Below the pieces are notes generated by a model. That model did no database searches. It was not told the DNA's origin and was given only the letters and a program-made list of their open reading frames with translations. DNA of 64,000 nucleotides from Miscanthus floridulus (Eukaryota; Streptophyta; Magnoliopsida; Poales; Poaceae). A program made the translations under genes and the position numbers. The stretch lies in the NCBI RefSeq assembly GCF_019320115.1, contig NC_089585.1:143015600-143079599 (forward strand), read 5' to 3'. Numbering within the stretch: position 1 is the first letter of the stretch; the number at the start of each line of letters is the position of its first letter. This document shows positions 31,125 through 40,860 of this stretch, one piece after another.

Positions 31125-33509
31125 CCCCCCCGCAGTCGGAACGTCGCTAGAGCGGACATTCAGACTGGAACGAAATTCTTGAAACACAGAAGAAGGAAGA
31201 CCCTTGGTGAAGACATCAGCGAACTGGGAGGTGGTGGGCACATGAAGCACACGGACAGCACCAATGGCAACGCGTTCTCGGACGAAATGGAGGTCGATTT
31301 CCACATGCTTGGTGCGCTGATGTTGTACAGGGTTGGTGGATAGGTAGACGGCGCTGACGTTGTCGCAGTAGACGATGCAGGCGGAGTCGAGTGGGTGATG
31401 TAGTTCCTGGAGAAGCTGCCGCAACCAGGAAGCTTCAGCGACGCTGTTGGCGACAGCACAGTACTCTGCCTCAACGCTAGAGCGAGAGACAGTGGGCTGT
31501 CGTTTAGAAGACCAGGAGATAAGACTGCCACCTAGGAATACAGCATAACCAGAGGTGGATCGGCGAGTGTCCGGGCAGCCAGCCCAGTCAGCATCAGTGT
31601 AGACGACGAGCTGTGTCGGAGAAGTCCGAGGAATAATGAGACCATGATCAAGAGTACCCTGGAGATAGCGGAGGATCCGTTTGGCAGCAACAAAGTGAAC
31701 CTCCCGAGGATCGTGCATGTGAAGGCAAACTTGCTGGACGGCATAAGCAATGTCGGGCCGGGTGAAGGTCAAGTACTGAAGAGCTCCCACAAGGCTACGG
31801 TAGGCTGTGGGATCAGCAACAGGAGGACCATCATCAACAGAAGTCTTGGCGCAGGTATCAACAGGGGTGGAGCATGGTTTGCAGTCACTCATGCCATGGC
31901 GAGCCAGGATGTCCAGAGCATATTGGTGCTGGGAGAGAAATAAAGTGTCACCCCGTCGTTGGACTGCCATGGCAAGGAAGTGGTGAAGTGGGCCAAGATC
32001 CTTCATGGCGAATTCCTTCATCAGAGCATCAATGACCCGGCGAAGGAGCTGCTGGGAGGAGGCAGTGAGCACAATGTCGTCCACATAGAGCAGCAAATAA
32101 ATGGTCTCTGTACCGCGACGGTAAACAAAGAGAGATGTATCTGATCTTGCTTCAGTGAAACCCAGGGAGAGCAGGAATGAAGCAAAACGGCTGTACCATG
32201 CACGGGGGGCTTGCTTCAAGCCATAGAGAGATTTGTTGAGCCTGCAGACGTGCTGAGGAAGAGCTGAGTTGGCGAACCCTGTTGGCTGAGAACAGTACAC
32301 TGTTTCTGAAAGAGTCCCATGGAGAAAAGCATTTTTGACGTCTAGTTGATGAATTGGCCAGTCCCGGGAATGAGCCAAAGTGAGGACTGTGCGAACAGTT
32401 GCAGGTTTGACAACGGGGCTGAATGTTTCATCGTAGTCAATACCGGGACGCTGTGTAAAGCCGCGAAGAACCCAACGAGCCTTGTATCTGTCCAGCGAGC
32501 CATCAGCGTGAAATTTATGTTTGAAAATCCACTTGTCTGTGACCACGTTGGCCTTGTCGGGGCGAGGAACAAGGTTCCAAGTGTGATTTTCCATGAGAGC
32601 AGCATATTCATCTTCCATGGCGCGACGCCAGTGAGGATCAGCAAGGGCGTCGCGGCAAGACCGGGGAATCGGGGACAGAGCCTCGGCGTGGAGATGGAGG
32701 CGCGGCTGTATGTATCCAGACTTCCCACGGGTCATCATGCCATGAGTATTGTCGACCGGTGGGATGGGGACAGCACCAACAGGACGTGGAGGATCAGCTT
32801 TGATGAACCGTGGTGGAGATGGGATGATGTTGGAGCGGCGAGGAGGAGCGGCAGCTGGTGGTGGTGGTGTCGGCGGTGAAGGAGGAGCAGCTGGTGAAGG
32901 GCGCCGGGAGTAGACGTTGTTGAAACGGGAAGCAGGCGGGGCCACAGGGGGCGCCGGGGCTGCTGCCAGAGGCGGCACAGGGGGTGCTGCTGGGGCCGGG
33001 GCAGCTGCCAGAGGTAGCACAGGGGGTGCTGCTAGAGCCGGGGCAGCTGCCAGAGGCAGCACAGGGGTTGCTGCTGGTGCCGACGGGAGCACCTGGGAGG
33101 GCGCTGAAGGCACCGTTCGTGGCTGTTGTGCCACGGGCGGTGCGTGCCGAGGCGCGGAGAAGCCTGGTGGAGGAGGCCGGGACGCTGGCCCAGCCGGGCT
33201 GAGGGGCCAGAGCACCGACGAGGTGTCGTTAGGCAACTCGGACGCAGCCTGCGACACGGTCTGCAGAGGGGCGTCGAGAGGCCGTACAGATGTACCTGCA
33301 GAAGGTGAAGGAGCTGGTAGAGGCTCATCATTAGTTAGAAAATCAAGCTCTTCGGGAGGTGAGGTCCGGTGTCCAGAGAAAGGAAAAGTCGTCTCGTCGA
33401 AGATGACATGACGAGAGATGATGACACGGTTGGAGGTGAGGTCGAGACACCGGTAGCCTTTGTGATCGGGGGAGTAGCCGATGAAGACACAAAGTGGAGC
33501 GTGGGGCAA
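31119..33509 (-). CDS. Copia A reverse transcriptase-RNase H
   Basis: This uninterrupted frame of 796 residues starts just after a 20-G run. It opens with the post-integrase motif VFIGYSPDHKGYRCLDL, followed by a long Pro/Ala-rich linker. The Copia reverse transcriptase shows KARWVLRGFTQRPGIDYDET, LDVKNAFLHG, SLYGLKQAPRAW and LLLYVDDIVLTAS. RNase H shows YTDADWAGCPDTRRSTSGY and SSVEAEY, and the frame ends near the polypurine tract. These enzymes copy the element RNA into DNA. No integrase core is encoded, so insertion would need integrase in trans. The frame stays open, unlike that of Copia B. Confidence 0.93.
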   Translation of the reverse strand: MPHAPLCVFIGYSPDHKGYRCLDLTSNRVIISRHVIFDETTFPFSGHRTSPPEELDFLTNDEPLPAPSPSAGTSVRPLDAPLQTVSQAASELPNDTSSVLWPLSPAGPASRPPPPGFSAPRHAPPVAQQPRTVPSAPSQVLPSAPAATPVLPLAAAPALAAPPVLPLAAAPAPAAPPVPPLAAAPAPPVAPPASRFNNVYSRRPSPAAPPSPPTPPPPAAAPPRRSNIIPSPPRFIKADPPRPVGAVPIPPVDNTHGMMTRGKSGYIQPRLHLHAEALSPIPRSCRDALADPHWRRAMEDEYAALMENHTWNLVPRPDKANVVTDKWIFKHKFHADGSLDRYKARWVLRGFTQRPGIDYDETFSPVVKPATVRTVLTLAHSRDWPIHQLDVKNAFLHGTLSETVYCSQPTGFANSALPQHVCRLNKSLYGLKQAPRAWYSRFASFLLSLGFTEARSDTSLFVYRRGTETIYLLLYVDDIVLTASSQQLLRRVIDALMKEFAMKDLGPLHHFLAMAVQRRGDTLFLSQHQYALDILARHGMSDCKPCSTPVDTCAKTSVDDGPPVADPTAYRSLVGALQYLTFTRPDIAYAVQQVCLHMHDPREVHFVAAKRILRYLQGTLDHGLIIPRTSPTQLVVYTDADWAGCPDTRRSTSGYAVFLGGSLISWSSKRQPTVSRSSVEAEYCAVANSVAEASWLRQLLQELHHPLDSACIVYCDNVSAVYLSTNPVQHQRTKHVEIDLHFVRERVAIGAVRVLHVPTTSQFADVFTKGLPSSVFQEFRSSLNVRSSDVPTAGGC

Positions 33510-35401
33510 GTTTGTGGGGGGGGGGGGGGGGGGGGTGGTGGCAGTGAGGTTGGGATAGCAGGTGGCGTCGATGGTAGCTGCAAGGTGTAGAGGGGCCCCG
33601 AGCTGTTACATCGAAGGAGGACGTTCCTGGTACGATGATCCTTCACAGAAATGCCAGAAGGGTCAAACTCAATAGAAACATGATTATCAGTAGTGAATTG
33701 GCGAACTGATAAAAGGTTTTTAATAATGCCAGGAGCAAGAAGAACATTGTTAAGGCGAAAAGGACCGGGAATGATCGAGTAGCCAGTGCCAACAACAGGG
33801 AGAGTGGCACCGTTACCCACCACGATGGAGGAGGAAAAGGGGGAAGAGGATGTGCGGGTAACAATATCAGGGTTGGAGGCGATGTGGGAGGAGGCGCCGG
33901 AGTCGAAAACCCAGTCCGTGCTGTTCGGCGGAGTGGGTGGAGTGAGCGAGACGGTGCTGAAAGCCTGGGCGAGGGAATGAGGATCCCAGGGAGACCACGC
34001 TGGAGGTGGCGCATGAGGAGTAGGTAGCAGCGGCGGTGAGTAGAGGCCCGGCCATGGTGGAGGTGCCAGGTAGCCAGGGGAAGGCACGCCAGCCATCATG
34101 GCGTGCTGCTGAGGAGGAGGGACGCCGGTGCGTGCTGGTGGAGTGCGAGGACCGCCAGGCGTGGGGCCGGGCCACATGTGAATGGATCCGGACCACGGGT
34201 TGTAGAGGGACGGCCACTGGGGGCCGCCTTGGTTGCCCTGGTTGCGCTCGCCGCGGCGACGCCGGCCACGGCCACTGCCTGAAGAGCCCCTACTGGTAGG
34301 GAGCACGCCCTGAGGATGAGGGGGGCGCGGAGAGGCAGAACTGGGTGCCGGCGCAGTGGAAGGCGGCCTGCTTGATGAGGAGGCGAAAAGGGCAGAAGGA
34401 GCCGCTGAGGGCTGTACCATGTTGAGCTCGGCGAGACGAAGATCAGTGCGGACGTCCGCAAACGGAGGGAACGACTTCTGCCGAGTGATGAGTTGAGCCA
34501 TGAACTGGAACCACTCATTGAGGCCCCGCAAGATGTTCAGCACCAGTGTGCGGTCGTTGAGGGGTTCACCAAGATTAGCGAGGGCGTCAGCCATGCCCTT
34601 CATCTTGCGGTAGTAGTCATCAACGGAGAGATCGCCTTGAGAGAGATTGCGGAATTCAGCATCAAGGAGCAAAGCCCGGGACTCACGGTTCCCCAGGAAT
34701 TGCTGCTCAACCCCGAGCCAAGCCACCCGAGCAGTGACACCGTTGTGCTCGTGGATGATGTCGAGGAGGTCGGTGGAGATGCTGTTGAAGATCCAGGAGA
34801 CGACCACGCAGTCCATGCGGTACCAGACCGGGTCGGTGGGGCGGGAATCGTCGCTGAGGACATGGTCCTTCAGGGAGTACCGACCAAGAGCAAGGAGAAG
34901 GTAGCCGCGCCACTTGGAGTAGTGGGGGGACTTGAGGTCGAGGACGATGGGGACCAGATACTTGATGTTCTGGACGGCGCAGGCCTGGCTGTGCAGGTGC
35001 GCAATAGCAGCAGCCTCAGAGGAGACAGAGTGCTCGTCGTCGTCGTGGGCTTCATTGTCGTGGATGGCCTCCAGACGAAGTCGCTCCCGGATGGCAGCCG
35101 CTTGTGCCTCCAGGGCGTCGGCCTGTGCGCGCTCCTTGGACAGGGCGTCGGCAGCAGCACGGACGCGCTCCTAGGCGGCAGCGGCGGACTTGAGAAGGTC
35201 CGCCTCCTTCTGGAGCTGGACGGCGTGCTCGGTGTTGGCCGCTCGAGTGGCGGTGGCTTCTTCCTCGAGCCGCAGGGCGGCCGCGGTGGCATCGTCGCGC
35301 AGCAGGGCCGCGTTGGCGGCAGTAGCAGTGGCTGCGGCAGCCGAGGCGCCGGTGCTGGAAGCGCCAGTGAGAGGAGGCGGTGCGGCGGCTGAAGCTGCCA
35401 T
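33335..35401 (-). pseudogene. Copia A gag-protease with one stop
   Basis: The frame starts MAASAAAPPP at 35401. It is cut by a TAG at 35171-35173 and stays open from there to 33335. It contains an Ala-rich N-terminus, the Copia gag core (SPHYSKWRGYLLLALGRYSL, DYYRKMKGMADALANLG), a Pro/Gly/Arg-rich tail and the protease with WVFDSGASSHI (near 33900). Instead of the pre-integrase and integrase domains, the frame passes a deletion junction near 33570 and then the 20-G run (poly-Pro in translation), changing frame before the downstream polymerase. Confidence 0.87.
33516..33535. repeat. 20-G homopolymer at the Copia A frame junction
   Basis: Twenty consecutive G residues on the plus strand lie between the gag-protease frame and the RT frame. 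The tract is prone to slippage, so its assembled length is uncertain and it decides whether the two frames are fused. Confidence 0.9.
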
Positions 35402-35538
35402 AGGCGCGAGCGGAAGCAGAGGAGAGGAAGGGGCGGAAGCAGCGTGCGGAAGCAGAGGAGAGGAAGGGGCGGAAGCAGAGGAGAGGTGGGCGGGAGAGGA
35501 AGGGTCGGCACAGGACCTGAATTAGGCGTCTGATACCA

Positions 35539-35586
35539 TGAAGGCAGAATGCCAACCAACTTAGATTATGTTTACACAGGGATTAC
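35539..35586 (-). repeat. 5' LTR of Copia A, part 1
   Basis: 48 bp up to GGGATTAC, where Copia B enters. The ATTAC at 35582-35586 is repeated at 40431-40435. The LTR continues at 40436-40553. Confidence 0.93.
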
Positions 35587-35753
35587 TGATAGATATGTAC
35601 ATTAGGAAAGTGTATATTAGGCAAGTCTATATTTAGTATGATTAGCACCTGCCATGTATTGCATATATGCTGCCATGTATTGACTATATATATCAAGGTC
35701 AACCCCCCCACATTGGGTGTGTGGTGTTTCCCTTTTATCTTTGTTATTCTACA
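35587..35753 (+). repeat. 5' LTR of Copia B
   Basis: 167 bp, TGATAGATATG...TTATTCTACA. It differs from 40264-40430 by four transitions and two single-base indels. Confidence 0.93.
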
Positions 35754-35849
35754 TGGTATCACAGACTGAGATCAATTAGATCCCGGACCTTCTACTTCCG
35801 CCTCCTTCCTCCCCACCTCTCTCCTGGGCGCCCCTCCTCCTGTGGCGAG

Positions 35850-37740
35850 ATGACTTCCAACGCCGATGCCTCGGCCGCAGCCGCTGCTGCCGCTGCTGCA
35901 CCACCACCGCCGCAGGCCGTCGTCGTCCACCCCTACACCGCCGTGAACGTGAAGACTCACATTCCGGTTACCCTGGAGATGAAGAATCCTAACTTCACCA
36001 AGTGGGCTTCGTTCTTCAAGGCCTTGTGTGGGAAATTCAGCCTTCGCCCCCACATCGACGGGCCAGCCCCTCCGACTGCTGATCCATCGTGGGACATTGC
36101 CGAGTGCACTATCCGCGGCTGGATCCTCAACACCGTCGACGACTCGGTTCTTGATCTTGCCATCACCGACGAGAACCAGTCCGCCCGCGAGCTGTGGGTG
36201 GCGATTGAGGGCCTCTTCCGTTCCAACCGCGCGCCCCGGGCCGTCTTCCTGCTTGAGGAGTTTCACTCCTTGAAACAGGGTGACTCGACGATTGACGAGT
36301 ACTGCCAGCGCCTCAAGATCAAGGCCGCCGCTCTTCGGGATGTCGGCCACACCATCGAGGACTCCCAACTCGTCCTCAGCCTCCTACGCGGCCTCAACCC
36401 ACGCTACACTGCCACTGCCGACGACATCGCCAACTCCCCCGAGCTGCCTTCCTTCTCCAGGGCGCGAGAATGCTCTCCCTCAAAGAGCTGCGCCTCGTCA
36501 ACGACGAGAAGACCACGGCTGCATCTGCCATGGTGGCCGCCTCTGGCTCCTGCACTTCTCCAGGGTGCCGGCCCTCCTCCTCTGTGGCCACTGGCGCTGC
36601 TCCCAAGGGCTCTGGGGGCGGCAGGAAAGGCAAGGGCGGCAAGAAACAGGGCGGCTGGCGCGGCCAAGGCACTGGCGCTGGCTGGCAGCAGGGCAGCGGC
36701 AGTGGACAGCAAGGGGGCAACCGCCCCATGGGGCCCTGGTTCTGCTTACAACCCATGGGCCTTCCAGGGCGGCGTTCCTCCTCCAGGCCGCAGCTGGCTA
36801 GCAGGGCAACAGCCCCGGCGGCTGGCCCCCTCACGGTGACCAGGGCATCATGGGTGCCAATCCGCAGGCCCACACCGTCTTCGCTCCCCCTCCGCCAGCT
36901 CCATCCGCTCCACTGTGGGATCAGGCCGGCCTCATCGCCTGCCTTGAACCAGATGGCGCTCCAGAACTCCGGCTGGGTCATGGACTCCGGCGCCACCTCC
37001 CACATGCACAACTCGGATGGTATACTCCTCTCCCGTCAACTCTCTTCTATCCCATCCATCACTGTTGGCAGCGGCCATCATCTTCCTGTCTCTTGCTCCG
37101 GCAGCTCCACATTACCAGGCCACGCGTCTCCCTTCTCGCTTCGCAATGTTCTAGTTGTCCCCTCTCTAGTGCGCAACTTACTTTCGGTTCGCCAATTCAC
37201 TCGTGACAACAATTGCACTATCGAATTTGACGCATTTGGCTTTTCTGTTAAGGACCTGCAGACCAGACGCGTGATTCTTCGCTCCAATAGCTCCGACGGC
37301 CTCTACACCGTCCCTGCCACGCCACAAGCCAACCTCGTCACCTCCACCGACCTATGGCATCATCGTCTTGGTCATCCAGGAGCTGCTGCCCTCCAGTTGC
37401 TTAGACACAATAATTCCATTTCCTGTAATAAATCAGCTCATACTCTTTGTCACTCATGTCAACTTGGCAAGCATGTGCGGCTGCCTTTTGGCAATTCCAG
37501 TTCAGTTTCCTCTTTACCTTTTGAGCTTATACACTGTGATATTTGGACATCCCCGGTCGCTAGTATTTCTGGTGCACAGTACTACCTTGTCATCCTCGAT
37601 GACTTCACCCACTTTTGCTGGACCTTCCCCCTAGTCCACAAGTCCGAGGTAGCTACTCACATCACTCAGTTTTGCGCCTTCGTCCACACACAGTTCAGCC
37701 TTTCCTGTCAAGGCTGTTCAGGCCGACAATGGCACTGAAT
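35850..37740 (+). pseudogene. Copia B gag, protease and start of integrase
   Basis: Gag starts MTSNADASAA at 35850 and shows the core NPNFTKWASFFKALCGKFSL and EYCQRLKIKAAALRDVG. It shifts frame near 36465 and again around 36760-36950. The protease motif GWVMDSGATSHMHNS is near 36975. The pre-integrase zinc region LWHHRLGHPG...CHSCQLGKH (37350-37475) and the first integrase Asp in IHCDIWTSP follow, then the frame breaks near 37705, just before VQADNGTEF. The lesions are single-base indels. Confidence 0.87.
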
Positions 37741-40266
37741 TCGTCAACAATACCCTCGCCACCTTCTTCGCCTTCTAGCGGCATTCACTTACGTCCTCTC
37801 CTGCCCTTACACCTCCCCTCAAAACGGCAAGGCTGAACGTATCATCCGTTCTCTGAATAATATATGTCGCACGCTGCTCATCCACGCCCACATGCCACCC
37901 AAATATTGGGCAGAGGCGCTAGCTACAGCCACATATCTCCTCAACAGGCGCCCCTGCTCAGCCATTCACCATAGAGTTCCCTATGAGCAACTCTTCAAGC
38001 AGTCCCCAGACTACACTATTCTTCGTGTCTTCGGTTGCCTCTGCTATCCCAACCTCACCGCCACTTCCAAACACAAGCTGGCCCCTCGCTCCACAGCCTG
38101 TGTCTTTCTTGGATACCCCTCCTCTCACAAGGGTTATCGGTGTCTCGACCTCACAACTAGACGGATTATCATCTCCCGTCATGTTGTCTTCGACGAGAAT
38201 CATTTTCCGTTCAGCACTGACCCCACCAGTGAGCCCACAAGCTCTCTGGATTTTCTTCTTCCAGGTCCTGCTGCGCCGGTGCACCACACTGCCACCATGG
38301 TGCCCCCTGCGGTCGCCCCGTCGCCAGTCGCCGCTGAGCAGCCGCGACGCCGAGCTCAACTGGAGGAGCTCGCTGAGGACCCCGCCATCCTACAGATTGG
38401 CCTCGGTCCTTCCTCCTGGCACGGCTGCTCCTGCTCCGACCGGTCCACCTCTACGGGTCTACGTTCGGCGGCGTGCTGGTGCTCCCGCCCCGGCTGCTGA
38501 GCCGGCTCCTGCACCACTGTCTGCACCAGTCGTGGAGGTGCCCCCGCCGGCGCCCGCTGTTCCAGAACAGCCGGCTCCTGCTCCAGTTGTGGCAGCCGGT
38601 CCGCCACCTCCTACTTCGAGCCGACCTGTGACGCGCCTCCAGACAGGCTCGCTGAAGCCTGTTGATCGTTACGGCTTCCCATCGTCTGCTCACGTCGCCG
38701 CCGCCTCCACTGCCTCACCCATTCCCCGCGACTACAGAGGGGCCCTTGCCGACCCCCAGTGGCGCGCGGCCATGGCTGAGGAGTACAAGGCTCTCGTCGA
38801 CAACGACACGTGGCGACTCGTTTCCCGGCCCCAGGTGCCAACGTGGTGACAGGCAAGTGGATCTTCCGGCACAAGTTCCACTCCGATGGCACCCTGGCTC
38901 GTCACAAGGCTCGCTGGGTCGTTCGCGGCTTCACCCAGCGCCACGGCATCGACTACGACGAAACGTTCAGCCCCGTCGTCAAGCCTGCCACCATTCGGGT
39001 CGTCCTCAGCATCGCCGCTTCTCGTCAGTGGCCCATCCACCAGCTGGACGTGAAGAATGCCTTTCTTCACGGTCACCTGCACGAGACGGTCTACTGTCAG
39101 CAGCCCCCCGGCTTCGTCGACCCGGCGCGTCCCGACGCCGTCTGTCTTCTTCAGCGCTCCCTTTACGGCCTCAAGCAGGCCCCGCGGGCGTGGCACCAGC
39201 GCTTCGCCACGTACGTTCGACAGCTCGGCTTCGTCGCTTCTGCCACCGACACCTCCCTCTTCGTCTACACTGAGGGCGGCGCCAGTGCCTACTTGCTGCT
39301 GTACGTCGACGACATCGTCCTCACGGCTTCCTCGGATGCTCTGCTCCGCCGCATCATCGGTCGCCTTCACTCTGAGTTTGCCATGACGGACCTTGGGGAG
39401 CTCCATCACTTCCTGGGGATCTCCGTCACTCGCTCCTCCGACGGGCTCTTCCTCAGCCAAAGGCAGTACGCGGTGGATCTTCTTCAGAAGGCGGGCATGG
39501 CCGAATGTCACTCGACATCGACGCCTGTCGACTCTCGTGCCAAGCTCTCTGCCACGGAGGGCGCTCCCGTCGCCGACCCCGCCACGTACCGGAGTCTCGC
39601 CGGCTCACTTCAGTACTTGACACTCACTCGCCCCGACCTGGCGTACGCTGTGCAGCAGGTGTGCCTCTTATGCATGATCCGCGCGAAGCTCACCTTGCGC
39701 TGATCAAGCGCATCCTTCGGTATGTGAAGGGCACACTGTCAGCTGGCCTCCACATCAGCACTGGGCCTATCGACAAGTTGATTGCCTACTCCGACGCTGA
39801 CTGGGCAGGGTGCCCCGACTCTCGCCGCTCCACCTCCGGCTTCTGCGTCTTCCTCGGCGACAGCTTGGTGTCCTGGTCGTCCAAACGGCAAACCACGGTG
39901 TCCCGGTCCAGTGCAGAGGCCGAGTACCGGGCTGTTGCTCATGTGGTCGCAGAGTGCTGTTGGCTTCGACAGCTTCTTCAGGAACTTCACGTTCCATTGA
40001 AGGTCGCCACAGTTGTCTACTGTGACAACGTCAGCGCTGTCTATATGACAGCCAACCCGGTCCACCACCGCCGTACCAAGCACATTGAGATCGACATCCA
40101 TTTCGTCCGTGAGAAGGTGGCTCTCGGCGAGGTTCGCGTTCTCCATGTGCCGTCCAAGTATCAGTTTGCTGATCTCATGACAAAGGGGCTGCCGGTTCAG
40201 CTCTTTGAGGATTTTCGGTCCAGTCTGTGCATCCGGAATCCTGATGCTTCGACTGAGGGCGGCTGA
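37741..40266 (+). pseudogene. Copia B integrase C-terminus, reverse transcriptase and RNase H
   Basis: After a shift near 37775 the integrase continues with TSPQNGKAERIIRSLNN and VFLGYPSSHKGYRCLDL. There are further frame changes near 38410, 38840 and 39665. The reverse transcriptase carries KARWVVRGFTQRHGIDYDET and LLLYVDDIVLTAS, and RNase H carries YSDADWAGCPDSRRSTSGF and SSAEAEYRAV. The domains are all recognisable and the coding sequence is GC-rich. The copy cannot make a full polyprotein as assembled. Confidence 0.9.
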
Positions 40267-40430
40267 TAGATATGTACATTAGGAAAGTGTATATTAGGCA
40301 AGTCTATATTTAGTATGATTAGCACCTGCCATGTATTGCATATATGCTGCCATGTAATTGGCTATATATATCAAGGTCACCCCCCCACGTTGGGTGTGTG
40401 GTGTTTCCCTTCTATCTCTGTTATTCTACA
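40264..40430 (+). repeat. 3' LTR of Copia B
   Basis: 167 bp with the same ends as 35587-35753. The C/T and G/A differences all show T or A in the left copy. Confidence 0.93.
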
Positions 40431-40553
40431 ATTACAAATATATAGAGCCTTAGCCTGGGAAGGCCAGGGGCTAAGCCCACATAGGGTGGCGCATAGCAGA
40501 GTAAATAGGAGTAACTAACACAATAACCAAGGAGACACTATGGTAATCTAACA
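40431..40553 (-). repeat. 5' LTR of Copia A, part 2
   Basis: Begins with the duplicated ATTAC and runs to TCTAACA, identical to the corresponding part of 30959-31124. Confidence 0.93.
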
Positions 40554-40558
40554 ATATG

Positions 40559-40844
40559 TAATAGGATTGTGGGTCCATTAGAAAGGCCCAAAGCCCATTA
40601 GGGTTTGTAAACACCCTCATATATAAGAGGGGACTTGATTAATGAAATGGTAAGAAAGGTTTAGGGTTAATCCCTTTTGCTCTACAACCTCCTAGCCGCC
40701 GCCACCCCTCTCCCTGCGCGCGCTGCCGCTGGCCACTGTCGCCGCCATCGCCTGCTGCGCCGCTAGCTGTTGCCCTAGGGCAGATGCTCTCTCCTCCTCC
40801 CCACTCTCCGGTCAATCTAGGGCTTCCCTAGTAGACCCGTGACA
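40559..40844 (+). repeat. Second part of the 5' LTR of Gypsy C and its primer site
   Basis: Continues the LTR after the second ATATG (40554-40558). A TATATAAGAGGGG promoter-like motif lies near 40620. The LTR probably ends at CCGTGACA (40844). The following GGTTTCCTGAGCCGCGG resembles a decayed initiator-methionine tRNA primer site (TGGTATCAGAGC). Confidence 0.6.
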
Positions 40845-40860
40845 TACGGTTTCCTGAGCC

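Larger units (their letters stand above)
35587..40430 (+). mobile_element. Copia B, nested in the 5' LTR of Copia A
   Basis: The 167-bp LTRs lie at 35587-35753 and 40264-40430, flanked by ATTAC (35582-35586 and 40431-40435). The primer site TGGTATCACAGACTG follows the left LTR and a GGGCGGC-type purine tract precedes the right one. The full gag, protease, integrase, reverse transcriptase and RNase H order is present in sense orientation, with at least six frameshifts. It belongs to the same broad Copia group as Copia A but has different LTRs. The insertion is necessarily later than that of Copia A. Confidence 0.93.
30959..40553 (-). mobile_element. Copia A (integrase-deleted), interrupted by Copia B
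   Basis: The LTRs are 166 bp: 30959-31124, and 35539-35586 continuing at 40436-40553. They differ at one base. Flanks are ATATG on both sides (30954-30958 and 40554-40558). The primer site TGGTATCAGAC lies next to the right LTR (35528-35538, minus strand) and a G-rich polypurine tract lies next to the left LTR. Genes are on the minus strand. The integrase core is missing. Without Copia B the element is about 4.7 kb. The short LTRs and gag style suggest the Ale/Retrofit group, tentatively. Confidence 0.92.

Noticed and set aside
32346..33411. Plus-strand ORFs of 160-177 residues
   Set aside because: They are antisense shadows of the GC-rich Copia A polymerase frame.
34493..35525. Plus-strand ORFs up to 299 residues
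   Set aside because: Antisense to Copia A gag. Low-complexity composition and no independent domain.
35772..36368. Minus-strand 198-residue ORF
   Set aside because: Antisense shadow of Copia B gag.
38732..39511. Minus-strand 259-residue ORF
   Set aside because: Antisense to the Copia B reverse transcriptase, where strong GC bias leaves several frames open.
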